Source of the DNA: CAZPCT01 sp964585325
GTDB taxonomy: Bacteria; Patescibacteriota; Minisyncoccia; JACQLN01; CAZPCT01
Assembly: GCA_964585325.1 (NCBI GenBank)
Contig: CAZPCT010000005.1
Location: 1 to 40,438, forward strand
Direction of reading: 5' to 3'
Length of the DNA: 40,438 nucleotides
Shown: positions 15,868-23,302 of the stretch, one piece after another
Position numbering within the stretch: the stretch's first letter is position 1
Layout: each line of letters starts with the position of its first letter
Position numbers and translations under genes: made by a program
The notes under the pieces: model-generated
Database searches by the model: none
Seen by the model: the letters and a program-made list of their open reading frames with translations, nothing else
Told to the model about the DNA's origin: nothing

Positions 15868-16982
15868 CCATGAAAAAAAATCTCCTACTCATAACTATTG
15901 CCATCTTGGCTCTCGTTTTCGCTGGTCTTTCTGTATACGTTTTTGTGTTGCGGGAAGAGCCGAAGCCACCCCTATTTAGTGACACCCTTCCGTCCCCAGA
16001 AGAGCTTTTGGTCTCTGAGAGTACCGCCGACCCAGACGCCCCCCTGGCGCAACTCTCTGCCCGCCCCATCGCCGGATTTACTGCCACTGATGCGGGAGAG
16101 ATTGTGGTAGTGACTGGTGGAGGTGTGGTGCAGGTTTTGGACGGGACCGGTGTGGTGCTGGAAGAGCGGCCCTTGAGCCTGTCGCCTGTTGTTTCCGCGC
16201 GCGTCTCTCCAGACGGCCAACAGGTGGCGTTTGAGGTCATAAACACCAACACGTTGGAGGGTAGGTGGTACATATGGGACAGGGATGAGCCGACCGCTGC
16301 GCCCCGCGCCTTGCCCGCCACCGCCAGGGACATACGGTTCGCTCCCGCGGGCTCGCTCTTGAGAATTGAAGACGTAGATGACAGAATATCCACCCGCCTT
16401 GTATTGGACGCTGGTGGAAGAGAGACGGTTCTTGCAACCTCTGCTATTCCGGACCTGCAAGCCCGGTGGATAGACGACGAACGCCTTCTTATCACGAACG
16501 CCCCGTCCGGCATAGCCCCTGGGACAGCATATACACTCAACACACGCACACGCGCTTTCAGCCGCCTTATGGAAGGGCGCGCCGGCCTCAGTGCTTATTA
16601 TTTTGACAACACCCTTCTTTTTACAGAGACCCTCAGCACGAGCCGCCTGCGCACCGGGGTGCTTGTGGGAGAAGATGAGCGCTATCTTCCTGTAACAACA
16701 CTGCCCGAGCGGTGCACCCCACTTACAGAAAACGAACTTTTGTGCAGCACTCTTTACTCGCAAACGGGCGCGCGCCTTATGCCAGACGACTACTACAAGG
16801 GAGTGGTGACAAACCAGAGAAGTGACTTGGTGCGCATCTCTTCTACAGCAACAGCCGTTTCACTTGCGCGTGTTCCAATTGACGGCATTCATCCACAATT
16901 CTCCCACGACGGTAGGTATGTGTTTCTTATAAACAAAAACGACGGCGCCCTCTGGAGGGTCCGCCTGGGATCTGGCTTATAG
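15864..16982 (+). CDS. Membrane-anchored beta-propeller-like protein ending the operon
   Basis: The 372-residue product has an N-terminal membrane anchor (about residues 5-25, LLLITIAILALVFAGLSVYV) and an extracytoplasmic domain with repeated strands resembling WD40/TolB-type blades: VSARVSPDGQQVAFEV, DIRFAPAGSLLRIEDV and HPQFSHDGRYVFLI are PD40-like SPDG/SHDG blades. The start ATG at 15864 overlaps the previous stop by ATGA; the in-frame ATG at 15852 would lie inside the pilin gene and lengthen the overlap. A terminator follows directly. A scaffolding or binding role in the surface apparatus is inferred from location. Confidence 0.78.
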   Translation: MTMKKNLLLITIAILALVFAGLSVYVFVLREEPKPPLFSDTLPSPEELLVSESTADPDAPLAQLSARPIAGFTATDAGEIVVVTGGGVVQVLDGTGVVLEERPLSLSPVVSARVSPDGQQVAFEVINTNTLEGRWYIWDRDEPTAAPRALPATARDIRFAPAGSLLRIEDVDDRISTRLVLDAGGRETVLATSAIPDLQARWIDDERLLITNAPSGIAPGTAYTLNTRTRAFSRLMEGRAGLSAYYFDNTLLFTETLSTSRLRTGVLVGEDERYLPVTTLPERCTPLTENELLCSTLYSQTGARLMPDDYYKGVVTNQRSDLVRISSTATAVSLARVPIDGIHPQFSHDGRYVFLINKNDGALWRVRLGSGL

Positions 16983-17007
16983 GTTACGGCCTTTCACCTA
17001 GAGTGGC

Positions 17008-17035
17008 GCCGCACGTTGTGCGGCTTCTTTGTTTT
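17008..17035 (+). terminator. Rho-independent terminator of the secretion-like operon
   Basis: A perfect 7-bp stem GCCGCAC/GTGCGGC with a 3-nt GTT loop (17008-17024) is followed by TTCTTTGTTTT. It lies 26 nt after the last stop codon. On the other strand no U-tract follows, so it acts rightward. Confidence 0.82.
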
Positions 17036-17054
17036 AAACTATAGCGAATCGTAC

Positions 17055-17528
17055 CTAGAGCGGCTTTACCACAACACACCGTTCTCCTTTTTTGCCCACA
17101 CTTTCCGTCTGTACACCCTGCTCTTCAGAAAGTGTGACGTGAATGATGCGACGCTCAGATGCCGGCATCACCATGAGCTCTTTAGGGAGGTGTGATTGGC
17201 GCACCTCATCTGCGGTGGCCTTGGCAAGTGATACTAGGTACTGCTCCCTGTCTTTAAGATAATCATTAACATCAAACACAAACCCGCCAGGCTTAAAGTG
17301 TGTGTCCGTTTGTTTAGATACTATGAGCAACAGAAGGTGCTGCAGCGCACGAACCGTTTCGCCACCTTTTCCAATAAGCATTCCTACCTCTTCTTTAATA
17401 CGCACCCGCACCTGAAGACGTTCTGTGTCGTCAACAAAGACCTCAACCAAAGCGCCGGAGTATCCCATGCGCTCCAACACACTTTTTGTGATATCAACCA
17501 CTTGTTGTTCGTTCACACCCTCGGCCAT
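17055..17528 (-). CDS. jag: Jag/KhpB-type KH-R3H RNA-binding protein
   Basis: RNA-binding protein normally encoded next to yidC, linked to cell-envelope control in Gram-positive bacteria. The 157-residue product has a KH domain with the GxxG loop IGKGGETVRALQHLL (about 53-67) and a C-terminal R3H domain whose ERRIIH segment carries the Arg-xxx-His signature. It lacks the extra N-terminal Jag_N domain found in longer homologues. It ends the rpmH-rnpA-yidD-yidC-jag cluster, 38 nt after yidC. Confidence 0.92.
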   Translation of the reverse strand: MAEGVNEQQVVDITKSVLERMGYSGALVEVFVDDTERLQVRVRIKEEVGMLIGKGGETVRALQHLLLLIVSKQTDTHFKPGGFVFDVNDYLKDREQYLVSLAKATADEVRQSHLPKELMVMPASERRIIHVTLSEEQGVQTESVGKKGERCVVVKPL

Positions 17529-17566
17529 GACATGTTTGAATTCTTATCCTCACCCTGGTATCTGCA

Positions 17567-18301
17567 TCATTTGGTGAGGGGTTTGGTTCCGGCCCTCATT
17601 GTCACAAACTGCTGAGCTATTGTAAAGAGTGTTGTAATGGCCCAGTAAAGCGGGAGTGCGGCGGGGAGAGAGAGTGAAATAAGGGTGGTGATGACAGGGA
17701 GAAAGTATACTATTTGCCTACTCATCATGTTTGCTGCCGCGGCTGCGGGGTTGTCACTGTCTGATGTGGGCATGGTGGGGGCCATCATGCGGGATTGAAT
17801 AAATTGAAGCCCTCCCGCAATAAGCGCGAGGATGAGACTTCGTTCTGACAAATCCACCAACCCCAGTAGTGTAGTATGCAGCAGACCGGGGTTGCTCACA
17901 AATGGGTAGAGATTCTCTAAAAACTCTGGCTTTACACCACCCAAGAAGACGTGATAAAGCGCGAACAGGATGGGTAGCTGCACAAGCATGGGAAGGCACC
18001 CCCCCATTGGGTTGGCTCCTCGCTCTTTATAGAGGGCCATGAGTTCCCGCGCCTGCGCCTCTTGGTCGTTCTTGTGCTTTTTTTGGATTTCTTTTATCTG
18101 TGGCTGAAGCTCTTTGAGGCTATGTTGAGACTTTAGCGCCTTGTGGGAGAGCGGCCAGAGAATAAGCCGGATGACAACAGTGAGATAAATGACCGCAAGC
18201 CCAAAATCCTCTAGTGCAACGGTGTTATATAAAAAAACAAGCGCGTTAAAAAGAGGTTGGGTAAACACGGTGGTGAAAAGAGCGCTTAGTGTAGAGAACA
18301 T
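17567..18301 (-). CDS. yidC: Membrane protein insertase YidC
   Basis: Inserts and folds inner-membrane proteins, alone or with Sec. The 244-residue Oxa1-type protein has about five membrane segments, a conserved Arg in the first core segment (VVIRLILWPLS, about residue 46) for the hydrophilic groove, a cytoplasmic helical hairpin (LKSQHSLKELQPQIKEIQKK) and the NPMGGCLPMLVQLPILFALY motif. It lacks the large periplasmic domain of proteobacterial YidC and has no obvious lipoprotein signal. The start lies 1 nt past the yidD stop. Length and context are typical for small-genome and Gram-positive-type YidC. Confidence 0.96.
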   Translation of the reverse strand: MFSTLSALFTTVFTQPLFNALVFLYNTVALEDFGLAVIYLTVVIRLILWPLSHKALKSQHSLKELQPQIKEIQKKHKNDQEAQARELMALYKERGANPMGGCLPMLVQLPILFALYHVFLGGVKPEFLENLYPFVSNPGLLHTTLLGLVDLSERSLILALIAGGLQFIQSRMMAPTMPTSDSDNPAAAAANMMSRQIVYFLPVITTLISLSLPAALPLYWAITTLFTIAQQFVTMRAGTKPLTK

Positions 18302-18302
18302 A

Positions 18303-18536
18303 TTAGTTGTGACATTGTATTATTCGGGCGTATGTCGCGCGTGTGGCCGCCATTAGTGGACGGGTCTCAAACTGCTCAAGAGCAAACGATGAGCACGTCT
18401 GATTAAACCTACACCCCGTCTGTCCAGGGTGTAGTGTAATGAGGGGAGAAAAGTATACGAAACGGAGAATCCCTGTTTGAGGAGAAAGTGTTTTTTTATA
18501 CACGTGAATGAGAAAGAGAATGACTGGGCGGATCAT
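18303..18536 (-). CDS. yidD: YidD membrane protein insertion efficiency factor
   Basis: Small amphipathic protein that assists YidC-dependent membrane insertion. The 77-residue product keeps the family core: N-terminal VILFLIHVYKKTLSPQTG, the GCRFNQTCSSFALEQFE signature with two cysteines, and a C-terminal basic helix ending RIIQCHN. About 17 residues are inserted between the first helix and the Cys motif compared with typical YidD. It overlaps rnpA by ATGA and abuts yidC. Confidence 0.9.
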   Translation of the reverse strand: MIRPVILFLIHVYKKTLSPQTGILRFVYFSPLITLHPGQTGCRFNQTCSSFALEQFETRPLMAATRATYARIIQCHN

Positions 18537-18853
18537 GCTATGCGGAGTGTTTCTAATATATCCTCTTGAAGAGCGCGCCCTGCAACACCTCGTGCGTTTT
18601 TGGTAGCTTGTACGTATATACTCCGGGGTGGGGTCCCCGGTTCGGCGCGCAGTAGCGCCGCCGCGGCCGCTCTACGAACACGGTTCCGTTCTGTGGCCTT
18701 TTTTGAAACCGCGCTTGTTACGTTAATGCCGTAGCGTCGTACTGGAGAGGATGCAAGATAGAGAACAAAAAAGCGCGTGTGTTTTTGTTTCCCTTGGGCC
18801 TTGAGTTGCGCGCGCTCGTCCTGTTTTACGATGCGTTTTTCCGAGGGTATCAT
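18533..18853 (-). CDS. rnpA: Ribonuclease P protein component
   Basis: Basic protein subunit of RNase P, which removes 5' leaders from pre-tRNAs. The 106-residue product has the RNP-type motif KKATERNRVRRAAAAALL and a FFVLYLASSPVRRYGINVTSAVSKK strand region typical of RnpA. It begins 5 nt after the rpmH stop, the nearly universal rpmH-rnpA arrangement beside oriC, and overlaps yidD by 4 nt. The C-terminus is Ala-rich and less conserved. Confidence 0.94.
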   Translation of the reverse strand: MIPSEKRIVKQDERAQLKAQGKQKHTRFFVLYLASSPVRRYGINVTSAVSKKATERNRVRRAAAAALLRAEPGTPPRSIYVQATKNARGVAGRALQEDILETLRIA

Positions 18854-18858
18854 GTGGT

Positions 18859-19005
18859 TTACACACTCAACCTTTTCCTGTTCTTGGCCCTACGGCGCTT
18901 AAGAACACGGCGTCCTGTTTTGGTTTTTGTGCGCACAAGAAAACCGTGCGTTTTTTTACGCTTTTTCTTTTTAGGTTTAAATGTGAGCGCTTGTGAGCGT
19001 GGCAT
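18859..19005 (-). CDS. rpmH: 50S ribosomal protein L34
   Basis: Short basic large-subunit protein. The frame read leftward from the ATG at 19005 gives 48 residues beginning MPRSQALTFKPKKKKRKK and containing THGFLVRTKTKTGRRVLKRRRAKNRKRLSV-type L34 features: HGF, R(M/T)xTxxGRxVLxxRRxKxRxxL. The N-terminus is a little longer than usual (normally KRTYQPS-like). Position before rnpA and divergent from dnaA is diagnostic. Confidence 0.95.
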   Translation of the reverse strand: MPRSQALTFKPKKKKRKKTHGFLVRTKTKTGRRVLKRRRAKNRKRLSV

Positions 19006-19014
19006 GTATTCAGT

Positions 19015-19023
19015 AGTTTAGCA
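19015..19023 (-). promoter_or_regulatory. Extended -10 of the rpmH operon
   Basis: Reading leftward, TGCTAAACT ends 9 nt before the rpmH ATG. A second TGCTATAGT lies about 25 nt farther upstream (around 19040-19048) and would give a normal leader. Either could drive rpmH-rnpA-yidD-yidC-jag. Confidence 0.45.
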
Positions 19024-19148
19024 AAGGGTAATTATTATGACTATAGCACCGCCTCTATGTTCTTCATTCATTGACGGGGAAGTATATTAACACGTCTTCA
19101 ACAATGTTTCCACATCAGATAGTTTCTGCCTCACTCTTTACGCTGGGG

Positions 19149-19157
19149 TGTGGATAT
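19149..19157 (-). promoter_or_regulatory. DnaA-box-like site upstream of dnaA
   Basis: TGTGGATAT is 8/9 identical to the reverse complement of the DnaA box TTATCCACA. It lies 5 nt before the proposed dnaA -10 element, a place suited to DnaA autorepression. Confidence 0.45.
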
Positions 19158-19158
19158 G

Positions 19159-19167
19159 TGATATACT
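19159..19167 (+). promoter_or_regulatory. Probable dnaA promoter -10
   Basis: TGATATACT is an extended -10 (TATACT at 19162-19167) with a weak TTTACG 19 nt upstream. It leaves a leader of about 40 nt before the dnaA ATG. TATAGT at 19179-19184 is an alternative. Confidence 0.45.
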
Positions 19168-19211
19168 ACCTCCTGCATTATAGTTTCGTGTTTCTCACAA
19201 ATCCTACCGAC

Positions 19212-20588
19212 ATGCCCACCCCCACAACCACCGAAGAGCTCTGGCAAACAGCCCTTGCCGAAATAGAGGTGTCTATTTCAAAGGCAAACTTTCTCACGTG
19301 GTTTAAAAACACCTCCATTGTAAACAAAAAGGAGGGGGTGGTGGTTCTGGCGGTTCCCAATGCCTTCACTAAAGAGTGGTTGGAGAACAAATATCATCAG
19401 TTGGTCCTCCGCTCACTCAGGAACACCGCAAATGATATTAAGGAGGTTAAGTTTATGATAGACGCCCGCGCGGCAGAAAGGGGCGTGCCCGGGCACAAGG
19501 CGCGCGGTTCCTCAGAGGACGCAATGGACGCACAACTTAATTTTGGAGACACAACCATAGACAAGGAGACGAACCTCAATCAAAAGTATACATTTGAGAC
19601 CTTTATTGTGGGCTCCTCTAATGAACTGGCGCACGCCGCCGCGCGGGCGGTTAGCGAGAATTTGGGGAGTGTGTACAACCCCTTGTTTGTGTACGGTGGT
19701 GTCGGCCTTGGAAAAACACACCTTCTCCAATCTATTGGTAATACTGTGCTGGCGCAGGACTCCCGTAAAAGGGTCCGATACGTCACCTCTGAACAGTTTA
19801 CGGGGGAGATTTTGGGCGCCATTAGAAGTGGCCGGGGTATTGAGGAGGTAAAAGAGGAATACCGGTGGGTTGATTTACTTATTATTGATGATATTCAGTT
19901 TCTGTCTGGAAAGGAGAAGACGCAGGAAGAGTTTTTTCACACATTTAACGCCCTTTATGAAAAGAATAAGCAAATAGTCCTCTCCTCAGACCGTCCACCA
20001 AGTGCTATTCCTACACTAGAAGAACGGCTGAGCTCTCGCTTTGAGGGTGGTATGATCGCCGACATATCCGCTCCTGATTACGAAACCCGTCTTGCAATTC
20101 TAAAATCAAAAGCGGGTGAGAAGAATCTAGACCTGGATGATAATATTTTTGAATATATTGCAGACACTATTACCTCTAATATTAGGGAGTTGGAGGGAGC
20201 GCTTAATAGAGTGATTGCCACCATGCGCCTTACCGGCAAACAACCTTCTTTAGATAAGGTAAAATCCCTCATCACCTCAAACAAACAACACGCGCGGAGT
20301 AAGTTGACCCCTAAAACTATTATTAAAATTGTTTCAGAGTTTTATGATGTAAAAGAGGAGCAGTTAATGAATCAGTCGCGCAAACGGGAGATTGTGAAAC
20401 CTCGGCAGGTGTGTATGTATCTTATTAGGGAGGAGCTTAAAAATTCCTACCCATACATTGGTGATAAGTTTGGGGGCCGCGATCACACCACTGTTATGCA
20501 TGCGGTTAATAAAATAAGTAAGGAGTTGGAGAAGGATAGTGTGTTGGTTGAAGAAATTAATCTTATCAAAGGTCGTCTTTTGAATTAG
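19212..20588 (+). CDS. dnaA: Chromosomal replication initiator DnaA
   Basis: AAA+ protein that binds DnaA boxes and opens oriC. From ATG 19212 the product has 458 residues, the usual DnaA length. Domain I is at about 1-80 (LWQTALAEIEVSISKANFLTWF), followed by a short linker. The AAA+ core shows Walker A GGVGLGKTHLL at about 162-172, Walker B LLIIDDIQFLSGKEKTQEEFF, sensor motifs and the Arg-rich RLSSRFEGG box. Domain IV ends with the DnaA signature GGRDHTTVMHAVNKI. Upstream in-frame codons from 19071 would add 47 hydrophobic residues unlike any DnaA, so they are left out. No Shine-Dalgarno precedes the start. Confidence 0.97.
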   Translation: MPTPTTTEELWQTALAEIEVSISKANFLTWFKNTSIVNKKEGVVVLAVPNAFTKEWLENKYHQLVLRSLRNTANDIKEVKFMIDARAAERGVPGHKARGSSEDAMDAQLNFGDTTIDKETNLNQKYTFETFIVGSSNELAHAAARAVSENLGSVYNPLFVYGGVGLGKTHLLQSIGNTVLAQDSRKRVRYVTSEQFTGEILGAIRSGRGIEEVKEEYRWVDLLIIDDIQFLSGKEKTQEEFFHTFNALYEKNKQIVLSSDRPPSAIPTLEERLSSRFEGGMIADISAPDYETRLAILKSKAGEKNLDLDDNIFEYIADTITSNIRELEGALNRVIATMRLTGKQPSLDKVKSLITSNKQHARSKLTPKTIIKIVSEFYDVKEEQLMNQSRKREIVKPRQVCMYLIREELKNSYPYIGDKFGGRDHTTVMHAVNKISKELEKDSVLVEEINLIKGRLLN

Positions 20589-20825
20589 TGTGCATATCTT
20601 TGGGAAAGTGTGGTGGTAGGAGTGGTATAACTCCCGCACAACACTCGGAGTTAAAAAGATCACTTTCTTCTTCCCGTTTATTTCCGTGTGTTATACACAC
20701 GCTTTCCTGTTTAAGAAAGAGAAAATTATTTGTTTGGTTGTGTGACAGACTCAATAATCGTTTCTTTTCTACAGTTTTCCCATTACCCACACCGCTAATA
20801 GTAATAAGTTTTAAATAAAGACTTT
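20589..20825. other. Candidate oriC in the dnaA-dnaN spacer
   Basis: This 237-nt AT-rich spacer has a perfect DnaA box, TTATACACA (20691-20699, within a GTGTG/CACAC palindrome), a one-mismatch box TTACCCACA (20783-20791), a short GC step (CCGC) and then TAA-TAG-TAA-TAA at 20796-20807, like the DnaA-trio elements of basal origin unwinding systems. T-rich tracts follow. Many bacteria have oriC beside dnaA, and gene orientation flips at rpmH/dnaA here. Origin function is inferred. Confidence 0.65.
20691..20699 (+). promoter_or_regulatory. DnaA box (TTATACACA)
   Basis: Exact match to the TTATNCACA consensus, in the dnaA-dnaN intergenic region. Confidence 0.7.
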
Positions 20826-21929
20826 ATGAATATAACCTGCTCACACTCACGTCTTCGTTCCGCCCTTGAGGTTTGTGAGCGGGTCATTACGCGGCACCTG
20901 ACGCTTCCCATACTCAACAATGTTCTTCTTCGTGCTGAAAACAACCAGCTCACTATTTCTGCTACAAATCTTGAGGTGGGGATGGTGGCAACAATCCCTT
21001 GTAAAACCACAACCAAGGGGGAGCTTACAGTTCCTGCCAAGGTGTTCTATGGAATAATCGCCAACCTTACGGGTGACACCGTCACACTTTTTTCAGAAAA
21101 GAAGCACGTCCTCGCCATTGAAGCAGGGGGGTATTCTGGGACGGTTAAGGGAGAGGGGGGTGATGAGTTTCCTATTATCCCAACACTTACCAAAACACCC
21201 CTTTTCACAATACAGGGAGAGGTTTTTTCAGGGGCACTAGCAAACGTGGTCCCATTTACTGCGGTCTCAGATACCCGGCCCGAGCTCACAGGAGTGTTGT
21301 TTTATAAAGAAAAAAAAGAAGAGATTGATTTTGTGGCGGCCGACGGTTTTCGGCTTGCCCAACGGAAGGTAAAAGATTTTAAAACACTTACTACACCTCC
21401 TTTTTCCCTTATTGTGCCCCAAAGAACGGTGGCAGAAATTATCCGCATCACAAAAGAAGAAGACGAAGTGGAGGTGCGCTGCGACGAAAAACAGCTGGAA
21501 GTCAAAACAGGCACCTATCGGCTTATTTCACGAACTATTGAGGGAACATATCCAAACCACACCACACTCATTCCCACCACCTTCAACACCTCAGCAATTA
21601 TTGATACTGAAAACGCAGTAAAAAACATCCGCCTTGTTAGTCTCCTCTCTAGTCGCATCAACGACATCCGCCTCCATATTGAACCTGGAGAGGGTGTTAC
21701 GTTCAAAACACAAGATCCTGATATGGGAGAGAGTGTTTCGGTGGTGACAGCGGATATAGAGGGAGAGGTGTTGGAAATAAGTTTTAATTGGCGGTACTTA
21801 CTTGAAGGGTTGCAGAATATAGGAGACAAAAAAGCGCTTATGCGGTTTATTGATGGTGAAAAGGCGGCTCTTATCCAACCCACAAAAAACAAAGATTATC
21901 TATATGTGGTTATGCCGCTCAGAACGTAA
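20826..21929 (+). CDS. dnaN: DNA polymerase III beta sliding clamp
   Basis: Ring-shaped processivity clamp. The 367-residue protein has three repeated clamp domains of about 120 residues each; recognisable features are the N-terminal LRSALEVCERVITRHLTLPILNNVLL, central FTAVSDTRPELTGVLF followed by ATDGFRLA-type VAADGFRLAQRKV, and the C-terminal LLEGLQNIGDKKALMRF and VMPLRT end that corresponds to the conserved MPMRL tail. It follows the putative origin, and its stop TAA overlaps the ATG of the DUF721 gene by one base. Confidence 0.97.
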   Translation: MNITCSHSRLRSALEVCERVITRHLTLPILNNVLLRAENNQLTISATNLEVGMVATIPCKTTTKGELTVPAKVFYGIIANLTGDTVTLFSEKKHVLAIEAGGYSGTVKGEGGDEFPIIPTLTKTPLFTIQGEVFSGALANVVPFTAVSDTRPELTGVLFYKEKKEEIDFVAADGFRLAQRKVKDFKTLTTPPFSLIVPQRTVAEIIRITKEEDEVEVRCDEKQLEVKTGTYRLISRTIEGTYPNHTTLIPTTFNTSAIIDTENAVKNIRLVSLLSSRINDIRLHIEPGEGVTFKTQDPDMGESVSVVTADIEGEVLEISFNWRYLLEGLQNIGDKKALMRFIDGEKAALIQPTKNKDYLYVVMPLRT

Positions 21930-22231
21930 TGCTTTCTTCTTTTGACCAACTTCTTAAAAGGTACGCACAAAAACTAACAAGCGGGTCACACAGCGCATAT
22001 TTAGCCATACAAGACGAATGGGAGCCGGTTTTGAAAGAGGTTGGGGTTGGAGTCATTCTTACGCCAGTGGCGTACAAAGAAAAAACTCTCCACGTCCACT
22101 GTTCGTCCTCTGAGGAAGCTGCTTTAGGGCGGCTCTATAAAAGAGCGCTCATGCAGTGTCTCAATGCCCGACTTCAACGAAGTCATGTAACAGATATTGT
22201 TTTTACCCCATCACATGAGCGGACACAATAA
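21929..22231 (+). CDS. DUF721/DciA-like protein
   Basis: A 100-residue small basic protein resembling the DUF721 (DciA) family: N-terminal helix LSSFDQLLKRYAQKL, a W-containing segment (IQDEWEPVLKEVGVG), then a KH-like strand/helix pattern KTLHVHCSSSEEAALGRLYKRALMQCLNARL. DciA family proteins load or position the replicative helicase where DnaC is absent and are often found near dnaA/dnaN/recF. Here it sits directly after dnaN, in the place recF and DUF721 usually share, and recF is absent. Similarity is weak by eye. Confidence 0.68.
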   Translation: MLSSFDQLLKRYAQKLTSGSHSAYLAIQDEWEPVLKEVGVGVILTPVAYKEKTLHVHCSSSEEAALGRLYKRALMQCLNARLQRSHVTDIVFTPSHERTQ

Positions 22232-22745
22232 ATGGTCCCAAATTAAGAGAAAAAAAGGAGTTGCCGACCAACAGCGCGGCAAGGAGTTTTCGCACTTAGT
22301 TAGAGAGATCAAACACGCGGTGCGTGAGGGTGGAGAGGATCCTGCGACCAACACGGCTCTTAAAAATGCCCTTGAGCGGGCGCGGAGCGCAAACATGCCC
22401 AAGGTAAATATTGAACGCGCGCTCGCCCGCGGCGCAGGCAAGGGTGATGTGGGAGAACTTACCCCCGCAGTGTATGAGGGGTATGGGCCGGGTGGTGCAG
22501 CGCTTCTTATTGAAACACTTACTGACAACCGCAACAGAACAGTGGCGGAAATTAAACACCTTCTTCAAAAAAACAACAGCTCTCTTGCGGATGCAGGGAG
22601 TGTGGTTTGGATGTTTAAAGAGGGCTCTATCATTGCTCCCCTAGAACTCCCCAGCAACGAACTGGAGGCCCTTCAGGGCATCATTAGGGCGCTTGAGGAG
22701 CATGAGGATGTTGAGCGGGTAACAACAAACGTCATTAATTTATGA
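22215..22745 (+). CDS. yebC: YebC/PmpR family protein, compact form
   Basis: YebC/TACO1 proteins act in translation of difficult (for example polyproline) stretches or as regulators. The start MSGHNKWSQIKRKKG matches the conserved YebC N-terminus, so ATG 22215 is chosen rather than 22197. The protein continues with NMPKVNIERALARG, YEGYGPGGAALLIETLTDNRNRTVAEIKH and AGSVVWMF, all classical. After IIAPLELP it passes directly to the C-terminal ALEEHEDVERVTTN segment. Its 176 residues are about 60 fewer than usual (about 240); the middle alpha/beta domain is missing. It overlaps both neighbours. Confidence 0.9.
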   Translation: MSGHNKWSQIKRKKGVADQQRGKEFSHLVREIKHAVREGGEDPATNTALKNALERARSANMPKVNIERALARGAGKGDVGELTPAVYEGYGPGGAALLIETLTDNRNRTVAEIKHLLQKNNSSLADAGSVVWMFKEGSIIAPLELPSNELEALQGIIRALEEHEDVERVTTNVINL

Positions 22746-23221
22746 AAGTGTTGGGTATAGACCCGGGGACGACCCGTATAGGATATGGTGTGGTTATTAA
22801 AGATGGTGGGCAGTATCACGCGGGGGTCTATGGGTGCTTAGAGTTTGGCTCTGTTCCTGTGGGCGAGCGCTTAGCTGCGCTGGGTCAGGAGATGGCAACA
22901 CTCCTTGAGGCAGAAAAGCCCGACGTTGTTGCTCTTGAGAAAGTGTTTTTTTCTAAAAACAAAAAAACTGCTATGGAGGTAAGTGAGGCGCGGGGGGTGA
23001 TAAGGTTTATATGTGCTCAAGCGGGCGTGGTTGTTCAAGAATATGCTCCTAATGAGGTGAAACAAGCGGTGAGCACGTACGGGGCGGCGTCAAAGAAAGA
23101 GGTGCAGAAAATGGTCACGCTTCTCCTTAAACTTGATAGCATTCCTACACCCGATGATACGGCTGACGCTCTTGCAATAGCTCTTTGTGCGGGGGCGCGG
23201 GGGTGGCACCAGGGTGTGTAG
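22742..23221 (+). CDS. ruvC: Crossover junction endodeoxyribonuclease RuvC
   Basis: Dimeric resolvase that cuts Holliday junctions with RuvAB. The 159-residue RNase H-fold protein shows the catalytic acidic residues: Asp7 in GIDPGTTRIGYG, a Glu in VALEKVFFSKNKKTAMEVSEARG, and the C-terminal Asp pair in TPDDTADALAIALC. Length is normal. It overlaps yebC by ATGA, the common yebC-ruvC order. ruvB and ruvA are elsewhere in the window. Confidence 0.96.
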   Translation: MKVLGIDPGTTRIGYGVVIKDGGQYHAGVYGCLEFGSVPVGERLAALGQEMATLLEAEKPDVVALEKVFFSKNKKTAMEVSEARGVIRFICAQAGVVVQEYAPNEVKQAVSTYGAASKKEVQKMVTLLLKLDSIPTPDDTADALAIALCAGARGWHQGV

Positions 23222-23243
23222 ATAATCCACGGGAGCGCGGGGG

Positions 23244-23272
23244 TTGACCCTTAAAACCGCCCACAGTATACT
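23244..23272 (+). promoter_or_regulatory. Strong sigma70-type promoter of the acidic protein gene
   Basis: TTGACC (23244-23249), a 17-nt spacer and TATACT (23267-23272) closely match consensus. Expected start near 23279 gives a leader of about 24 nt to the TTG codon at 23303, with AAAGG 9 nt before it. Confidence 0.8.
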
Positions 23273-23302
23273 CACAGAGAATCTTAATAAAGGTCGCCCA
23301 TA

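Noticed and set aside
15972..16763. 263-codon leftward ORF opposite the beta-propeller gene
   Set aside because: It is antisense to a gene in a tightly overlapping rightward operon, has no family features and is Arg/Gly/Cys-rich as expected for a shadow frame.
19071..19211. N-terminal hydrophobic extension of dnaA
   Set aside because: DnaA proteins have no such membrane segment; promoter-like elements and a DnaA-box-like site lie inside this stretch.
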